The notes: generated by a model from the sequence alone, not told the origin. Counted from the stretch's first letter, positions 27,507-36,411 are shown. The stretch is 64,000 nucleotides of DNA from Marinospirillum perlucidum (GCF_003336805.1 NZ_QFWJ01000009.1:60790-124789), one strand, 5' to 3'. Translations and numbers: made by a program.

Positions 27507-28597
27507 ACCAACCTGTACACGGGCCTCATGCCCATAGTAATGCCAGTCTCAGCGCCCTGATGTTTCAGGTGATCCTGGCGCTGACTCCTGCAACCCTTTA
27601 TTCTTTTTGGCTTTATGGCTGGCCCGCTTTCAACCTCTGGGTTGTCTGCGTTGGTTCGGCACTCTTTTGGGAAGCCCTCTTCCTGAAAATGTTTGGCAAG
27701 GCCATTTTCCAACATCTCAGGGATGGGTCTGCGTTGGTGACCGCCTGGATTCTGGCCCTCTGCCTCCCTCCCTGGGCCCCCTGGTGGTTGGCCTTCCTTG
27801 GTAGCTTCCTGGCCATTGCCATGATCAAACAGATCTTTGGTGGTCTGGGCCAGAATGTCTTTAACCCGGCGATGGCTGCGCGCGTCATGCTGCTCATTGC
27901 TTTTCCCGTGGAAATGACCACCTGGATCAGCCCGCAAGCCGTCACCTCGGCACAGCCGGATTTTGCCACCAGCCTGGCAATCACTCTGGGCCAGGCTCCA
28001 CAGGCGATCGATGCCTATTCCGGTGCCACCTTCCTGGATACCGTGAAAAACCAACTAGGTCAGGGCAAGCTATTAAGTGACCTGCTAATCAATCAGGATT
28101 ACAGCCTGGGTGCCACCTTCCAGGGCATGCACAGTGGCAGCTTTGGTGAAAGCAGTGCCCTGCTGCTGCTGCTCGGCGGCCTTTTCCTGCTGTGGCGACG
28201 TGTGATCAGCTGGCAGGCCCCACTAGGCGTTCTGCTGGGTGCCGGTGTACCCGCTGCCCTGGCTCACTTTTTCCATCCGGAAGTCTACCCTGGCGCAGCT
28301 TTTCATCTCCTGACCGGCGGGGTCATTCTGGCCGCTTTCTTCATCGTTACCGACCCTGTTACCGCCCCCACCACGGCACGCGGCCGTCTGCTCTTTGGTC
28401 TGGGCTGTGGCCTCCTGGCCTGGTTGATCCGTACTTTCGGCAACTACCCCGAAGGCATCGCCTTTGCCGTGATGCTGATGAACTCGGCGGTTCCTGTTAT
28501 CGATCGCTATATCAAACCGCGTATTTACGGGCGCACACGCAAGGGTGATCCCCTCCCGACTCGTCCGGCCAGTAACAAGTCAGGAGGTGAGGTATGA
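27503..28597 (+). CDS. rnfD: RnfD, flavin-binding membrane subunit of the Rnf complex
   Basis: A 364-residue NqrB/RnfD-family membrane protein with about ten hydrophobic segments. The conserved GGLGQNVFNPAMAARV and the covalent FMN attachment region (SGATFLDTVK, Ser-Gly-Ala-Thr near residues 173-176) are visible. It takes part in ion translocation coupled to electron flow. The start overlaps the end of rnfC and the end overlaps rnfG. Confidence 0.95.
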   Translation: MNQPVHGPHAHSNASLSALMFQVILALTPATLYSFWLYGWPAFNLWVVCVGSALFWEALFLKMFGKAIFQHLRDGSALVTAWILALCLPPWAPWWLAFLGSFLAIAMIKQIFGGLGQNVFNPAMAARVMLLIAFPVEMTTWISPQAVTSAQPDFATSLAITLGQAPQAIDAYSGATFLDTVKNQLGQGKLLSDLLINQDYSLGATFQGMHSGSFGESSALLLLLGGLFLLWRRVISWQAPLGVLLGAGVPAALAHFFHPEVYPGAAFHLLTGGVILAAFFIVTDPVTAPTTARGRLLFGLGCGLLAWLIRTFGNYPEGIAFAVMLMNSAVPVIDRYIKPRIYGRTRKGDPLPTRPASNKSGGEV

Positions 28598-29220
28598 GTG
28601 AGACCAGCTTGCAGGATCGCCTGGGTTACCAGTCCCTGTTTTTGGGTGTCGTTGTGTTTGTTACCTGTGCACTACTGGCTTTTGCCTACCAGATGACCCG
28701 TGAACCTATTCGTCTGGCCCTGGAAAACGACCTGCTGAATAACTTTTCCCAGGTACTGCCAGCCGAGATTTACGATAACAATCTGCTGGAGACCAAAACT
28801 GACATCCAGGCACCCTGGGGGGAATTCTCCTGGTACCAGGCTTCACTCAACGACGAAGTCACTGGCGTGGTTTTTCCCCTGACCGCTTATGGCTATGCCG
28901 GGGATATCGAAATGCTGATCGCCGTTCGCAGTAATGGCGAAATCTCCGGTGTTCGCGTTCTGGTTCACCGGGAAACGCCTGGCTTGGGCGACAAGATTGA
29001 AGTCTCTCGTGATCCCTGGATCACCGAATTCAACGGCCTTTCTTTGCAGGACCCACCCCCGAGTGATTGGGGTGTTAAAAAGGATGGCGGTGTCTTTGAT
29101 CAATTCACAGGTGCCACTATCACACCTCGTGCCGTAGTTGCGGCCATTAAACGGGGACTGGAGTTCTTCGAGGCAGAAAAAGCCACCTTCCTGACGCCTG
29201 TTGCCCTTTCGGAGGAATAG
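28594..29220 (+). CDS. rnfG: RnfG, flavoprotein subunit of the Rnf complex
   Basis: A 208-residue protein with one N-terminal membrane helix (residues ~14-33) and a periplasmic FMN-binding domain. The covalent FMN site is seen as FTGATITPRAVV near residue 171 (consensus S/T-G-A-T). GGAGG lies just before the ATG. It is part of the overlapping rnfC-D-G block. Confidence 0.94.
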   Translation: MSETSLQDRLGYQSLFLGVVVFVTCALLAFAYQMTREPIRLALENDLLNNFSQVLPAEIYDNNLLETKTDIQAPWGEFSWYQASLNDEVTGVVFPLTAYGYAGDIEMLIAVRSNGEISGVRVLVHRETPGLGDKIEVSRDPWITEFNGLSLQDPPPSDWGVKKDGGVFDQFTGATITPRAVVAAIKRGLEFFEAEKATFLTPVALSEE

Positions 29221-29223
29221 ACC

Positions 29224-29916
29224 ATGACTGATTACTCACGCCTGGCCAAGAATGGTCTTTGGACCAACAACATGGTGTTTGCCCAGCTACTCGCCCTCTG
29301 CCCGGTAATGGCAGTGACGGGTACAGCGACCAACGGCCTGGGAATGGGCTTGGCCACCTTTTTTGTACTGGTCGGCTCCAATCTGGTTGTTTCCCTGATT
29401 CGTCACTGGGTCAGTCAGGCTGTACGTATTCCGGTATACATCGTCATTATCGCCACCCTGGTGACCCTGACCGATATGCTGATCAATGCCTTTGCCTACG
29501 AACTCTACAAGGTTCTGGGCCTGTTTATCGCTCTGATCGTGGTGAACTGTGCCATTCTCGGGCGGGCGGAAGCCTTTGCCTCCAAGAACACCCTCTGGGA
29601 TACCCTGGTTGATTCCACCATGATGGGCATCGGCCTGACCTGGGCCCTGGTAATGATCGGTGCCTTCCGTGAAATCCTGGGCAGTGGCACCCTCTTTGCC
29701 AATGCCGATTTGCTCCTGGGTGAGAGCTTTGGCTTTCTGGAGATCACCCTCATCCCTGATTACAAGGGCTTTTTGATTCTGCTCTTGCCACCCGGTGGCT
29801 TTATTGCCGTAGGTTTCCTGTTGGTTGCCAAGCGCTGGATCGATCAACGTTTGAGCAAGGATAAGAAAGAACCCACCGAATCGGCTGGCTGTAGTGTTGA
29901 AGGCCACGGTGCCTAA
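29224..29916 (+). CDS. rnfE: RnfE, membrane subunit of the Rnf complex
   Basis: A 230-residue integral membrane protein homologous to RnfA. The conserved NNMVFAQLLALCPVMAVT segment and VVNCAILGRAEAFA (with the cluster Cys) are visible. It pairs with RnfA in inverted topology around a membrane-embedded Fe-S cluster. A short polar tail ends ESAGCSVEGHGA. It lies 3 bp after rnfG. Confidence 0.94.
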   Translation: MTDYSRLAKNGLWTNNMVFAQLLALCPVMAVTGTATNGLGMGLATFFVLVGSNLVVSLIRHWVSQAVRIPVYIVIIATLVTLTDMLINAFAYELYKVLGLFIALIVVNCAILGRAEAFASKNTLWDTLVDSTMMGIGLTWALVMIGAFREILGSGTLFANADLLLGESFGFLEITLIPDYKGFLILLLPPGGFIAVGFLLVAKRWIDQRLSKDKKEPTESAGCSVEGHGA

Positions 29917-29933
29917 TCCGGACTAGTTCAAAG

Positions 29934-29960
29934 GCCTGCCAGCAGATGAGCTGGGCAGGC
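29934..29960 (+). other. Hairpin between rnfE and rnfH
   Basis: GCCTGCCAGC and GCTGGGCAGGC pair with a one-base bulge around a 6-base loop. No U-tract follows, so it is more likely an RNA-processing or stability element inside the operon than a full terminator. Confidence 0.4.
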
Positions 29961-29984
29961 TGAGCGTCAAGAGGAGTTAACATC

Positions 29985-30257
29985 ATGCAAGTCAGTGTTG
30001 CCTATGCCAACCCCAAGGGGGAACAGGCCTGGATCGAGATGGAAATGGAAGATGAGGTCACTGCCGAAGAAGCCATCAAGGCCTCAGGTATCCTCAATCG
30101 CTTCCCGGAAATCGATCTGGACAGCCAAAAGATTGGCATTTACGGAAAATTGGTTAAACTTAACCAAAAGCTTAATGAATTTGATCGCGTGGAAATCTAC
30201 CGCCCCATCACCGCCGATCCCAAGACAGTGCCTAGAAAAGACAAGCAGGAAGCCTGA
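29985..30257 (+). CDS. rnfH: RnfH, ubiquitin-fold accessory protein
   Basis: A 90-residue protein of the RnfH family (beta-grasp fold). It begins MQVSVAYANPKGEQAWIEME and contains the conserved VEIYRPITADPK near the end. GAGGAG precedes the ATG by 9 nt. It commonly ends rnf operons in diazotrophs; its role is unclear but it may help assembly of the complex. A bidirectional terminator follows. Confidence 0.9.
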   Translation: MQVSVAYANPKGEQAWIEMEMEDEVTAEEAIKASGILNRFPEIDLDSQKIGIYGKLVKLNQKLNEFDRVEIYRPITADPKTVPRKDKQEA

Positions 30258-30319
30258 TCCTGCCCTTTTCCCAGGCTAGCCAGCCAGAGGCAAAGAATTT
30301 TTCAGGAAGAAAAGTAGGG

Positions 30320-30360
30320 GACAGCAAAAAGCCGGATAGGACATCCGGCTTTTTGCTGTC
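30320..30360. terminator. Bidirectional terminator between rnfH and the nafY-linked genes
   Basis: A perfect 18-bp inverted repeat (GACAGCAAAAAGCCGGAT and its complement) with a 5-base loop. A-runs lie in the left arm and T-runs in the right arm, so a GC core followed by U residues is formed in either direction. The two operons end here tail to tail. Confidence 0.88.
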
Positions 30361-30401
30361 TGGGTAACTGAAGTAAGCAACGGCTTACTTCAGTCCCAAC
30401 C

Positions 30402-31373
30402 TCAGAGAGTATAGGGTTGATGTAGCCAGCTAACCACCAGGGCGTGCTGGTTTTCCGAGATATAACGGAAGTCACTCAACCAGTCTTCCTGCAGACGTGA
30501 TGCCAGTTCACGGGGCACCAGATTGCCTGCGACCAGGCCGAAATACCAAGCGCCGGAGTAACCGGCTACCTTGTCATAAGCCCGTAACTGGGTAGAAACA
30601 CCTGTAGCATCGGCATCCAGATCCCAGGGTAGGGTTTTCAACTGCTTGGCATTGATGGCATGAGGTTGCAAGCGCAGTTGATTAACACCATAGCGTGACA
30701 GGGATTCATGCCTCTGGAAGAACCAGAACTGTTGGAAGTCTGCATTGGAAGCAGGCCCCCGCTGCCACTCCTGGAAAAAACGCCGAAGTAAGGGCTCATT
30801 CACCGCATCAGCCAGGGCTTCATGCAGATTGATCAGACAGCCCAGTTGATAAACGGGTGCCCCCATGGGCTGACCATCGAGCAGAGCAGGTTGCAGCGGT
30901 TCCAGCAGGTCGGCAATATCCTCCGGTAAATCCCCCTGCTCATTCAGCAAGCGACGATCCATCACCTCTTGGAGCTCTTCCACCTCCAGTTGCCAACAGG
31001 CTTCAGGACGGTCTGCATAGCGAGCAGTAAAGAAGTGAGTGGCCCCATTATAGCGAGTTACCAAGGGTTGAATGACTTCCAGATCCACCAGCAATTGATC
31101 AAAATCCTGCACCTTTTCCAGCGACTGGTTCAACCAGGCTTCCAGATCCTTGCCCAATTCCTGCCCGGTTGAGCTTAAAACGCCGCCGGGACGATACCAG
31201 CCGGAGCGCGTCAGACGATGCTGAAACTCCATCTCCGGCCAGACTTCGCGCAGGTACTCCAGCAGTGGAGCATGGTGCGGGCGAGGTTTAACACAGCGGA
31301 TTCCTGCCGCCAGATCGGAGATCTTGGGGGTGGAAGTCGGGACAGGGCGAGCTTTTTGTGTCATCAGTGCCAT
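30402..31373 (-). CDS. Nif-cluster protein of unknown function
   Basis: A 323-residue cytosolic protein that I cannot assign to a named family. It is mostly helical, rich in Leu, Gln and Trp, with no signal peptide, membrane segment, Cys cluster or nucleotide-binding motif. Conspicuous stretches are GVNQLRLQPHAINAKQLKTL near residue 230 and AGYSGAWYFGLVAGNLVPRE near 275. It lies 2 bp after a small acidic gene, which in turn overlaps nafY, so all three form one operon. Its place between nafY and the terminator suggests a job in nitrogenase assembly or protection, but nothing in the sequence says which. Confidence 0.75.
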   Translation of the reverse strand: MALMTQKARPVPTSTPKISDLAAGIRCVKPRPHHAPLLEYLREVWPEMEFQHRLTRSGWYRPGGVLSSTGQELGKDLEAWLNQSLEKVQDFDQLLVDLEVIQPLVTRYNGATHFFTARYADRPEACWQLEVEELQEVMDRRLLNEQGDLPEDIADLLEPLQPALLDGQPMGAPVYQLGCLINLHEALADAVNEPLLRRFFQEWQRGPASNADFQQFWFFQRHESLSRYGVNQLRLQPHAINAKQLKTLPWDLDADATGVSTQLRAYDKVAGYSGAWYFGLVAGNLVPRELASRLQEDWLSDFRYISENQHALVVSWLHQPYTL

Positions 31374-31375
31374 AC

Positions 31376-31645
31376 TCAGTCCTCATCATCATGCAGGGCG
31401 ACAACCACGCCGCAGGCTGTTTCCAGATCATTGGTCAAACTGGCACATTCCTGACTGGCATCGACCAGATAGATATCAAAGCCCTGCCCCTGGTAAACCG
31501 GCTTGGCCATGCCAGGAATATCATCTTCCATACACAAGGTAACCCGACCTTCTTCAAAGGACTCGTTAAAACGCTCGTCACGCTGGTTTTCAGGAGTTTC
31601 TTCGATTTGAGCGGCCAGTTTTTGCAGACCTTCAGCAGAAATCAT
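31376..31645 (-). CDS. Small acidic nif-cluster protein of unknown function
   Basis: An 89-residue protein, acidic, with the sequence pattern VTLCMEDDIPGMAKPVYQGQ in the middle and a C-terminal GVVVALHDDED. There are three Cys (near residues 37, 62 and 73) but no cluster motif. The ATG overlaps the nafY stop, so it is translated with nafY. Similar short genes occur beside nafY/nifY in some gammaproteobacterial nif clusters, as far as I recall; the function is unknown. Confidence 0.75.
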   Translation of the reverse strand: MISAEGLQKLAAQIEETPENQRDERFNESFEEGRVTLCMEDDIPGMAKPVYQGQGFDIYLVDASQECASLTNDLETACGVVVALHDDED

Positions 31646-32349
31646 TCTTCCACCTCCCCGGTGAAGCGCAGGCTCACCGAACTATCCACACCCAGTACCC
31701 GAGCCAGCCAGGGCGGAGGATTATCCAGGTGCCCTTGCAACTGAGCCAGGGCATCACGAGCGGGGCCAGGCAGCGGGAATTTGACCGGATGCACGCCTGC
31801 TCTCACCACCTTGGCTGCAGCAGGTCCACCAATGGATTGCACATAGAGCAGCTGGCAATCCTTCAGCAGTTCGGCTCTCAGAGCATTGCGCTCACTACCG
31901 CGATCCAGATGTGAGGCCTCACGAACCTCCTTGAGGTAAACACCTTCCTTGCTGACCTTGTAGATCAGGAAACGCAGGCAGGAACCAAAGTGGCCATCCA
32001 GCTGTTGTTCCTGATTCGATGCTACGGCCACCAGCAACCCGGCTTTGCCCTTGAGTTCAGCCGGTTCTTCTTCCACCTCGGGTGGCGGTTGTTGACCACT
32101 CTCATCACCCCAAAGGTGACGCAAGGCCAGCTGCATACTGGCATGTTGATAGTTTTCCGGAAGCAGACCGTCTTCACCGCTGAGGATACGATTCATATCT
32201 TCAACGGTCAGGGTTTTCAGTTTGTCTTCGGTGATTGGCAGCCCCAGGTGGGAACCCAGGGCAAGAATAAAGTTGGCAGGATCATCTTCGGAAAGAACGC
32301 GGGCTGCGTGAGACAGACGCTGGGCTGCAACCTTGCTGATACTGGACAT
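31642..32349 (-). CDS. nafY: NafY/NifY, apo-dinitrogenase and FeMo-co binding protein
   Basis: A 235-residue protein with two domains. The N-terminal helical domain (residues ~1-95, SAM-like) binds apo-NifDK in NafY, and the C-terminal NifX-like domain (residues ~105-215, with DGHFGSCLRFLIY) binds FeMo-co. The start at 32349 (MSSISKVAAQ) has AAGGTGA upstream; a GTG three codons earlier is possible. NafY holds apo-nitrogenase in a form ready for cofactor insertion. No sigma54 promoter was found just upstream; a MITE-like repeat and the terminator of the ferredoxin gene separate it from nifHDKT. Confidence 0.85.
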   Translation of the reverse strand: MSSISKVAAQRLSHAARVLSEDDPANFILALGSHLGLPITEDKLKTLTVEDMNRILSGEDGLLPENYQHASMQLALRHLWGDESGQQPPPEVEEEPAELKGKAGLLVAVASNQEQQLDGHFGSCLRFLIYKVSKEGVYLKEVREASHLDRGSERNALRAELLKDCQLLYVQSIGGPAAAKVVRAGVHPVKFPLPGPARDALAQLQGHLDNPPPWLARVLGVDSSVSLRFTGEVEE

Positions 32350-32375
32350 GATCTTCACCTTGCATGGTAGCTTAG

Positions 32376-32515
32376 GAAACCTAGGATTAACTATTGCGCT
32401 TGTTTATTCTGCGTTGAAATTGGCCTCAAAATGCTCATTTACTTCTTGTAAACTCCGCGTTCTCGTTCAATTTCGCCTTGTCTAAACTGCGCTCATCACG
32501 TTGATCAGAGGCTCC
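32376..32515 (-). mobile_element. MITE-like repeat, short form, with TTAG target duplication
   Basis: A 140-bp element in inverse orientation (GAAACC... to ...GGCTCC on the plus strand) with imperfect terminal inverted repeats of about 20 bp, flanked by TTAG on both sides (32372-32375 and 32516-32519). It is a close relative of the copies at 32797, 60997 and 63878. It has no coding capacity. The YTAR-type 4-bp duplication is what IS5-family elements leave, so an IS5-family transposase may move it. Confidence 0.8.
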
Positions 32516-32522
32516 TTAGAGA

Positions 32523-32550
32523 GAAAAAAGGCCACCCTTGCGGGGTGGCC
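32523..32550 (-). terminator. Terminator after the nifT-linked ferredoxin gene
   Basis: On the minus strand a perfect 9-bp stem (GGCCACCCC with its partner GGGTGGCC, short loop GCAA) is followed by TTTTTT, 16 bp after the ferredoxin stop. It should stop transcription coming from nifHDKT and the ferredoxin gene before nafY. Confidence 0.85.
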
Positions 32551-32565
32551 CGGACCAGCTCTGGA

Positions 32566-32757
32566 TTAAGCGGCCTTGGAGATGCAGTCAACGGGGCATA
32601 CTGGAACGCAGCGTGGTTCCCCCTCATCAACACACTCATCACAGGTTTTGGGGTTGATGGCGTAAACGCCGTTTTTAGGGGTTATGGATACTGTGGGGCA
32701 TTCCACTTCACAATCACCACAAGCGGTACATACGTCTGGATCGATTTGCATTGCCAT
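32566..32757 (-). CDS. 2[4Fe-4S] ferredoxin between two MITE copies
   Basis: A 63-residue ferredoxin starting MAMQIDPDVC. The first cluster motif is CTACGDCEVECP, the second CDECVDEGEPRCVPVCPVDC with the extended loop of Alvin-type ferredoxins. It is distinct from the two other nif ferredoxins in this window and probably donates electrons to NifH or to cofactor assembly. It is framed by two inverted copies of a MITE-like element and has its own terminator; no sigma54 promoter of its own was found, so expression may come from nifHDKT read-through or from sequence inside the repeat. Confidence 0.87.
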   Translation of the reverse strand: MAMQIDPDVCTACGDCEVECPTVSITPKNGVYAINPKTCDECVDEGEPRCVPVCPVDCISKAA

Positions 32758-32796
32758 GATTAGATTCTCCAAAGTAAAACAGGTTGCAAGGCCAAA

Positions 32797-32937
32797 GAAG
32801 CCTCTGATTAACGTAATGAGCGAAGGTTAGGTAAGGCAAAATTGATCGAAAAAGCGGAGTTTACAAACGGGTAAACGAGCATTTTGAGAGCAATTTTAAC
32901 GCCGCATAACCAAGCGCAATAGTTAATCAGTGGTTTC
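32797..32937 (+). mobile_element. MITE-like repeat, short form, abutting nifT
   Basis: A 141-bp element in forward orientation (GAAGCCTCTGATTAACG... to ...GTTAATCAGTGGTTTC), the inverted partner of the copy at 32376. Its last base is part of the nifT stop codon. It lacks a clean target duplication (CAAA to the left; CTAA at the right end). With the other copy it could form a 140-bp stem around the ferredoxin gene. Confidence 0.78.
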
Positions 32938-33149
32938 TAATCCATCCGCCGGGCACGCAAGGACTTAGGCAACCGAGGCTCAGCCATGGGATCGATGTAG
33001 TAGCTCTGGCCACTGGCCAGTTTTAGCTCTCCGCCCCATTTGTCAGCTTCGGTAAATTCCAGCGAAAGCACCTTTTCTTCCAAGTCTTTTTTGGGCATAT
33101 AGAAGGTCAAGCCTCCGTCCACTGCCTGGCTGATGATGATATTGGCCAT
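32937..33149 (-). CDS. nifT: NifT
   Basis: A 70-residue protein starting MANIIISQAVDGGLTFYMPKKDLEE, typical of the NifT/FixU family that follows nifK. AGGAGT lies before the ATG at 33149. The function is unknown; mutants in other bacteria show little effect. The tail (PKSLRARRMD) ends in a TAG whose last base belongs to the adjoining MITE-like copy, so the original 3' end may have been trimmed by the insertion. Confidence 0.9.
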   Translation of the reverse strand: MANIIISQAVDGGLTFYMPKKDLEEKVLSLEFTEADKWGGELKLASGQSYYIDPMAEPRLPKSLRARRMD

Positions 33150-33263
33150 GTAAAACTCCTGTGATTCATCAAGCGTTAGTTGGGTTGTACCCCTGAGCAG
33201 CACAAGGCTGACTGCTTTTTTGCGTTGCAAATCACAGCCAACCTTGAGCACCAGGTTCAAACG

Positions 33264-33288
33264 CCGGGAAGCTCAGAAAGCTTCCCGG
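33264..33288 (-). other. Perfect hairpin between nifK and nifT
   Basis: A perfect 10-bp stem (CCGGGAAGCT/AGCTTCCCGG) with a 5-base loop lies 7 bp after the nifK stop, without a U-tract. It is well placed to stabilise the 3' end of nifHDK mRNA or to attenuate transcription into nifT. Confidence 0.6.
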
Positions 33289-33294
33289 ATCGCC

Positions 33295-34866
33295 TTAGCG
33301 GACCAGATCGTAGTTGTAGTCGGTCTGACCCATCAGGCGGGTATCGTCATCAAGGCGCTCCAGTACAGAGTTGACCAGAGTAGTCAGCATCTGCATGGCA
33401 CCTTCGTAACCCAGGGTAGTGGCACGGTGCATGTGGTGACGGTCAAAGATGGGGAAGCCCAGACGGATCAGGGGAACTTCGAACTCTTTGCCCTTGTGCA
33501 GGGTGTCACGCTGAATGAACTTGCCATAGGAGTTACCGATCATGAAATCAGGCTTGTCGGTGAACATCAGCGAACGGAAGTGCCAGAGGTCGTGACGTGA
33601 ATACAGCTTGACGTCCATACCGGCAGGTGCTGAAACTTCCAGCATTTTCTTCATTCGCTTTTCCCAACGCTTGCTGCCGCTTTGGCAGAGAACGTGGGTA
33701 GGTTCAGCACCCAGCTCCAGCAGGAACTTGGTCAGACCGTAAGTGAAGTCAGGATCGCCGAACAGAGCAAACTTCTTGCCATGCAGCCAGGTGTGGGAGT
33801 CGGTCATCATGTCGACCAGACGGCCACGCTCTTTGGCCAGAGAGTCAGCAATTGGCTTGCCACTGATGCGGGATACTTCCATCAGGAAGGCATCGGTGTA
33901 TTCCAGACCCATAGGAATGTTCAGGTCAGGTACTTCGTGCTTCCAGGTACCGGTAACCAGTTTCTTGGTTTTAACCAGCTGTTGAGGCTGCAGCAGGATG
34001 GTATCCAGGGCGTTAGGCGCGTCCTTGATTTCATCCAGGCTGGTGCCGCCTTCGTACATGCGGTATTCACCATCAGCAGGTGTATCCAGTACTTCGGAAG
34101 GATCGGACAGCAGGCTGTACTCAACACCCATGTCTTCCATCATGCGACGGATAACACGGTAGTTGCCCAGGTAGGTTTCAAAACCGGGAACCAGGTTGAT
34201 TTTGCCGTTGCTGCCAACCTTCTTGTCTTCCATGTAGTTCAGGGTGAAGTAACGACCGATCCCTTCGAACATGTTGTCCCAACCGGTAATGTGAGAACCA
34301 ACGAAGGAAGGTGTGTGAGCGAAAGGAGTAGGGAATTCCTGTTCAACAGCACCGTCTTTCTTGGCATTACCGATGAAGGCGTTGAGGTCATCACCGATAA
34401 CTTCCGCCATACAGGTGGTGGAAACGGCAATCATCTCTGGCTTGTACAGAGCCTTGGCATTTTCCAGACCGGCAACCATGTTTTTCTGGCCGCCGAATAC
34501 CGCCGCATCTTCCGTCATGGAGTCAGAAACACAGGCAACTGGCTCTTTGAAGTGACGGTTGAAGTAGGTACGGAAGTAGGCAACGCAACCCTGGGAACCG
34601 TGAACGTAAGGCAGTGTTTTTTCAAAGCCCAGTGAACACAGAACCGCACCCAGAGGCTGACAAGCCTTGGCAGGGTTAACAGTCAGCGCTTCACGCTGGA
34701 AGTTAAGATCCTGATACTCTTCAGAAGTGGTCCACAGGAAGGTTTCATCAACCTTTTCCTTGGCGTGACCTTTTTCATAGTCGGACTTCTTGCGAGTCAG
34801 TACATCCTTGTATTCGTCTTCACGAAACAGAGGATAGCTTTGTTTGATATCGTCTACGTTTTGCAT
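33295..34866 (-). CDS. nifK: Nitrogenase MoFe protein beta chain
   Basis: A 523-residue NifK. P-cluster ligand cysteines are visible in AKACQPLGAVLC (near residue 69), HGSQGCVAYF (near 94) and STTCMAEVIGDD (near 152). The long N-terminal extension specific to group I Mo-nitrogenases is present (WTTSEEYQDLNF). With NifD it forms the alpha2-beta2 MoFe protein. It lies 58 bp after nifD, with its own GGAGAAGG-like ribosome site. Confidence 0.97.
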   Translation of the reverse strand: MQNVDDIKQSYPLFREDEYKDVLTRKKSDYEKGHAKEKVDETFLWTTSEEYQDLNFQREALTVNPAKACQPLGAVLCSLGFEKTLPYVHGSQGCVAYFRTYFNRHFKEPVACVSDSMTEDAAVFGGQKNMVAGLENAKALYKPEMIAVSTTCMAEVIGDDLNAFIGNAKKDGAVEQEFPTPFAHTPSFVGSHITGWDNMFEGIGRYFTLNYMEDKKVGSNGKINLVPGFETYLGNYRVIRRMMEDMGVEYSLLSDPSEVLDTPADGEYRMYEGGTSLDEIKDAPNALDTILLQPQQLVKTKKLVTGTWKHEVPDLNIPMGLEYTDAFLMEVSRISGKPIADSLAKERGRLVDMMTDSHTWLHGKKFALFGDPDFTYGLTKFLLELGAEPTHVLCQSGSKRWEKRMKKMLEVSAPAGMDVKLYSRHDLWHFRSLMFTDKPDFMIGNSYGKFIQRDTLHKGKEFEVPLIRLGFPIFDRHHMHRATTLGYEGAMQMLTTLVNSVLERLDDDTRLMGQTDYNYDLVR

Positions 34867-34924
34867 GACCTTCTCCTAGCCCGGCCGCTAATCTGCGAAC
34901 GCGGGCCTAAGGTAAATAGTTAAA

Positions 34925-36397
34925 TTAAGCAACAGCCGCTTTGTCAGCTTCTTCAGAAGCTTTCCAGGGTGGTGTCATGCTGCTCCAGCAAGGATTGTTC
35001 AGCGTCATGTCCATATCCTTGGCAAAGATGGCGAAACCATCGTAGCCGTGGTAAGGACCGGAATAGTCCCAGGAGTGCATCTGACGGAAAGGCACACCCA
35101 TTTTCTGGAAGATGTACTTTTCCTTAACCCCGGAGCCGACCAGGTCAGGCTTAACGCGCTTGACGAACTCTTCAAACTCAAAGCCGGTGACGTCATCGTA
35201 GATGAGGGTAGCGTTACCCACATCCTGGTTGGTGCGCTCATAGTCATCTTTGTGAGCGAACTCGTAACCAGTACCAACCACTTCCATGCCCAGATCTTCA
35301 TAGGCACCGATAACGTGGCGAGGACGCAGACCACCGACGTAAAGCATGACTTTCTTGCCTTCAAGACGAGGCTTGTACTTGTCAATCACTGCTTGCATCA
35401 TGGGCTGATACTTGGCAATGACCTTCTCGGCGCCTTCTTTGATGCTGTCATCAAAGTAGGAAGCGATCTTGCGCAGGCTCTCGGCAATTTTGGTAGGACC
35501 GAAGAAGTTGTACTCAACCCAGGGAATACCGTACTTCTCTTCCATGTGACGAGAGATGTAGTTCATGGAACGGTAGCAGTGCAGCAGGTTCAGCTTCACT
35601 TTAGGAGTTTGTTCCATTTCCGCCAGGGTACCGTCACCGGACCACTGGGCTACAACGCGCAGACCCATTTCTTCCAGCAGGATACGGGAAGACCAGGCAT
35701 CACCACCGATGTTGTAATCGCCCAGGATGGCAACATCATACTGGCCAGGCTCGACATCATTGCCACCGCCTTCGCGATCAAAAACGTGGTCACGAATGGC
35801 ATCGTTAGCAATGTGGTGACCCAGAGACTGGGAAACACCGCGGAAGCCTTCACAACGAACAGGGATAACGGGCTTGCCGATTTCCTTGCTGCTGGATTTG
35901 GAAACGGCTTCGATGTCATCACCGATCAGACCGATTGGACACTCGGACTGAACACTCACACCCCGGTTCAGAGGGAAGAGCTGGTCGATTTCACCAATCA
36001 GCTTGGACAGTTTCTTGTCGCCACCGAATACGATGTCTTTTTCCTGGAAATCGGAAGTGAAGTTCATGGTGCCGAAGCTATCCACACCGGTCGTACCTAC
36101 GTAGTAGTTACGACGACCGGCACGTGAATACTGACCACAACCAACAGGACCGTGGGAAATATGGATCATGTCCTTGATAGGACCCCAAACCACACCCTTG
36201 GAACCCGCGTAGGCACAACCACGAATGGTCATTACACCGGGCAGGGATTTACGGTTGGACGTTACGCACTTTTGAGATTCGTCACTGGTATCGTTAACGC
36301 TCAAGTGCTTGGCACGATCCTCTTTGGCCTTCTCAGGATAAACCTCAAGCACTTCCTGAATCAGCGCCTGGGCTTCGTCTTTATTCAACTTAGTCAT
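34925..36397 (-). CDS. nifD: Nitrogenase MoFe protein alpha chain
   Basis: A 490-residue NifD starting [10 protein letters not shown] with GGAGGATAAG upstream. P-cluster cysteines lie in [14 protein letters not shown] and [16 protein letters not shown], and in [15 protein letters not shown]. The FeMo-co region carries [10 protein letters not shown] and the C-terminal [16 protein letters not shown] with its His. It reduces N2 together with NifK after electron delivery by NifH. It is a Mo-type rather than V- or Fe-only type chain, judging from its length and from the neighbouring nifEN and nifQ. Confidence 0.97.
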   Translation of the reverse strand: MTKLNKDEAQALIQEVLEVYPEKAKEDRAKHLSVNDTSDESQKCVTSNRKSLPGVMTIRGCAYAGSKGVVWGPIKDMIHISHGPVGCGQYSRAGRRNYYVGTTGVDSFGTMNFTSDFQEKDIVFGGDKKLSKLIGEIDQLFPLNRGVSVQSECPIGLIGDDIEAVSKSSSKEIGKPVIPVRCEGFRGVSQSLGHHIANDAIRDHVFDREGGGNDVEPGQYDVAILGDYNIGGDAWSSRILLEEMGLRVVAQWSGDGTLAEMEQTPKVKLNLLHCYRSMNYISRHMEEKYGIPWVEYNFFGPTKIAESLRKIASYFDDSIKEGAEKVIAKYQPMMQAVIDKYKPRLEGKKVMLYVGGLRPRHVIGAYEDLGMEVVGTGYEFAHKDDYERTNQDVGNATLIYDDVTGFEFEEFVKRVKPDLVGSGVKEKYIFQKMGVPFRQMHSWDYSGPYHGYDGFAIFAKDMDMTLNNPCWSSMTPPWKASEEADKAAVA

Positions 36398-36411
36398 GCT
36401 ACTTATCCTCC

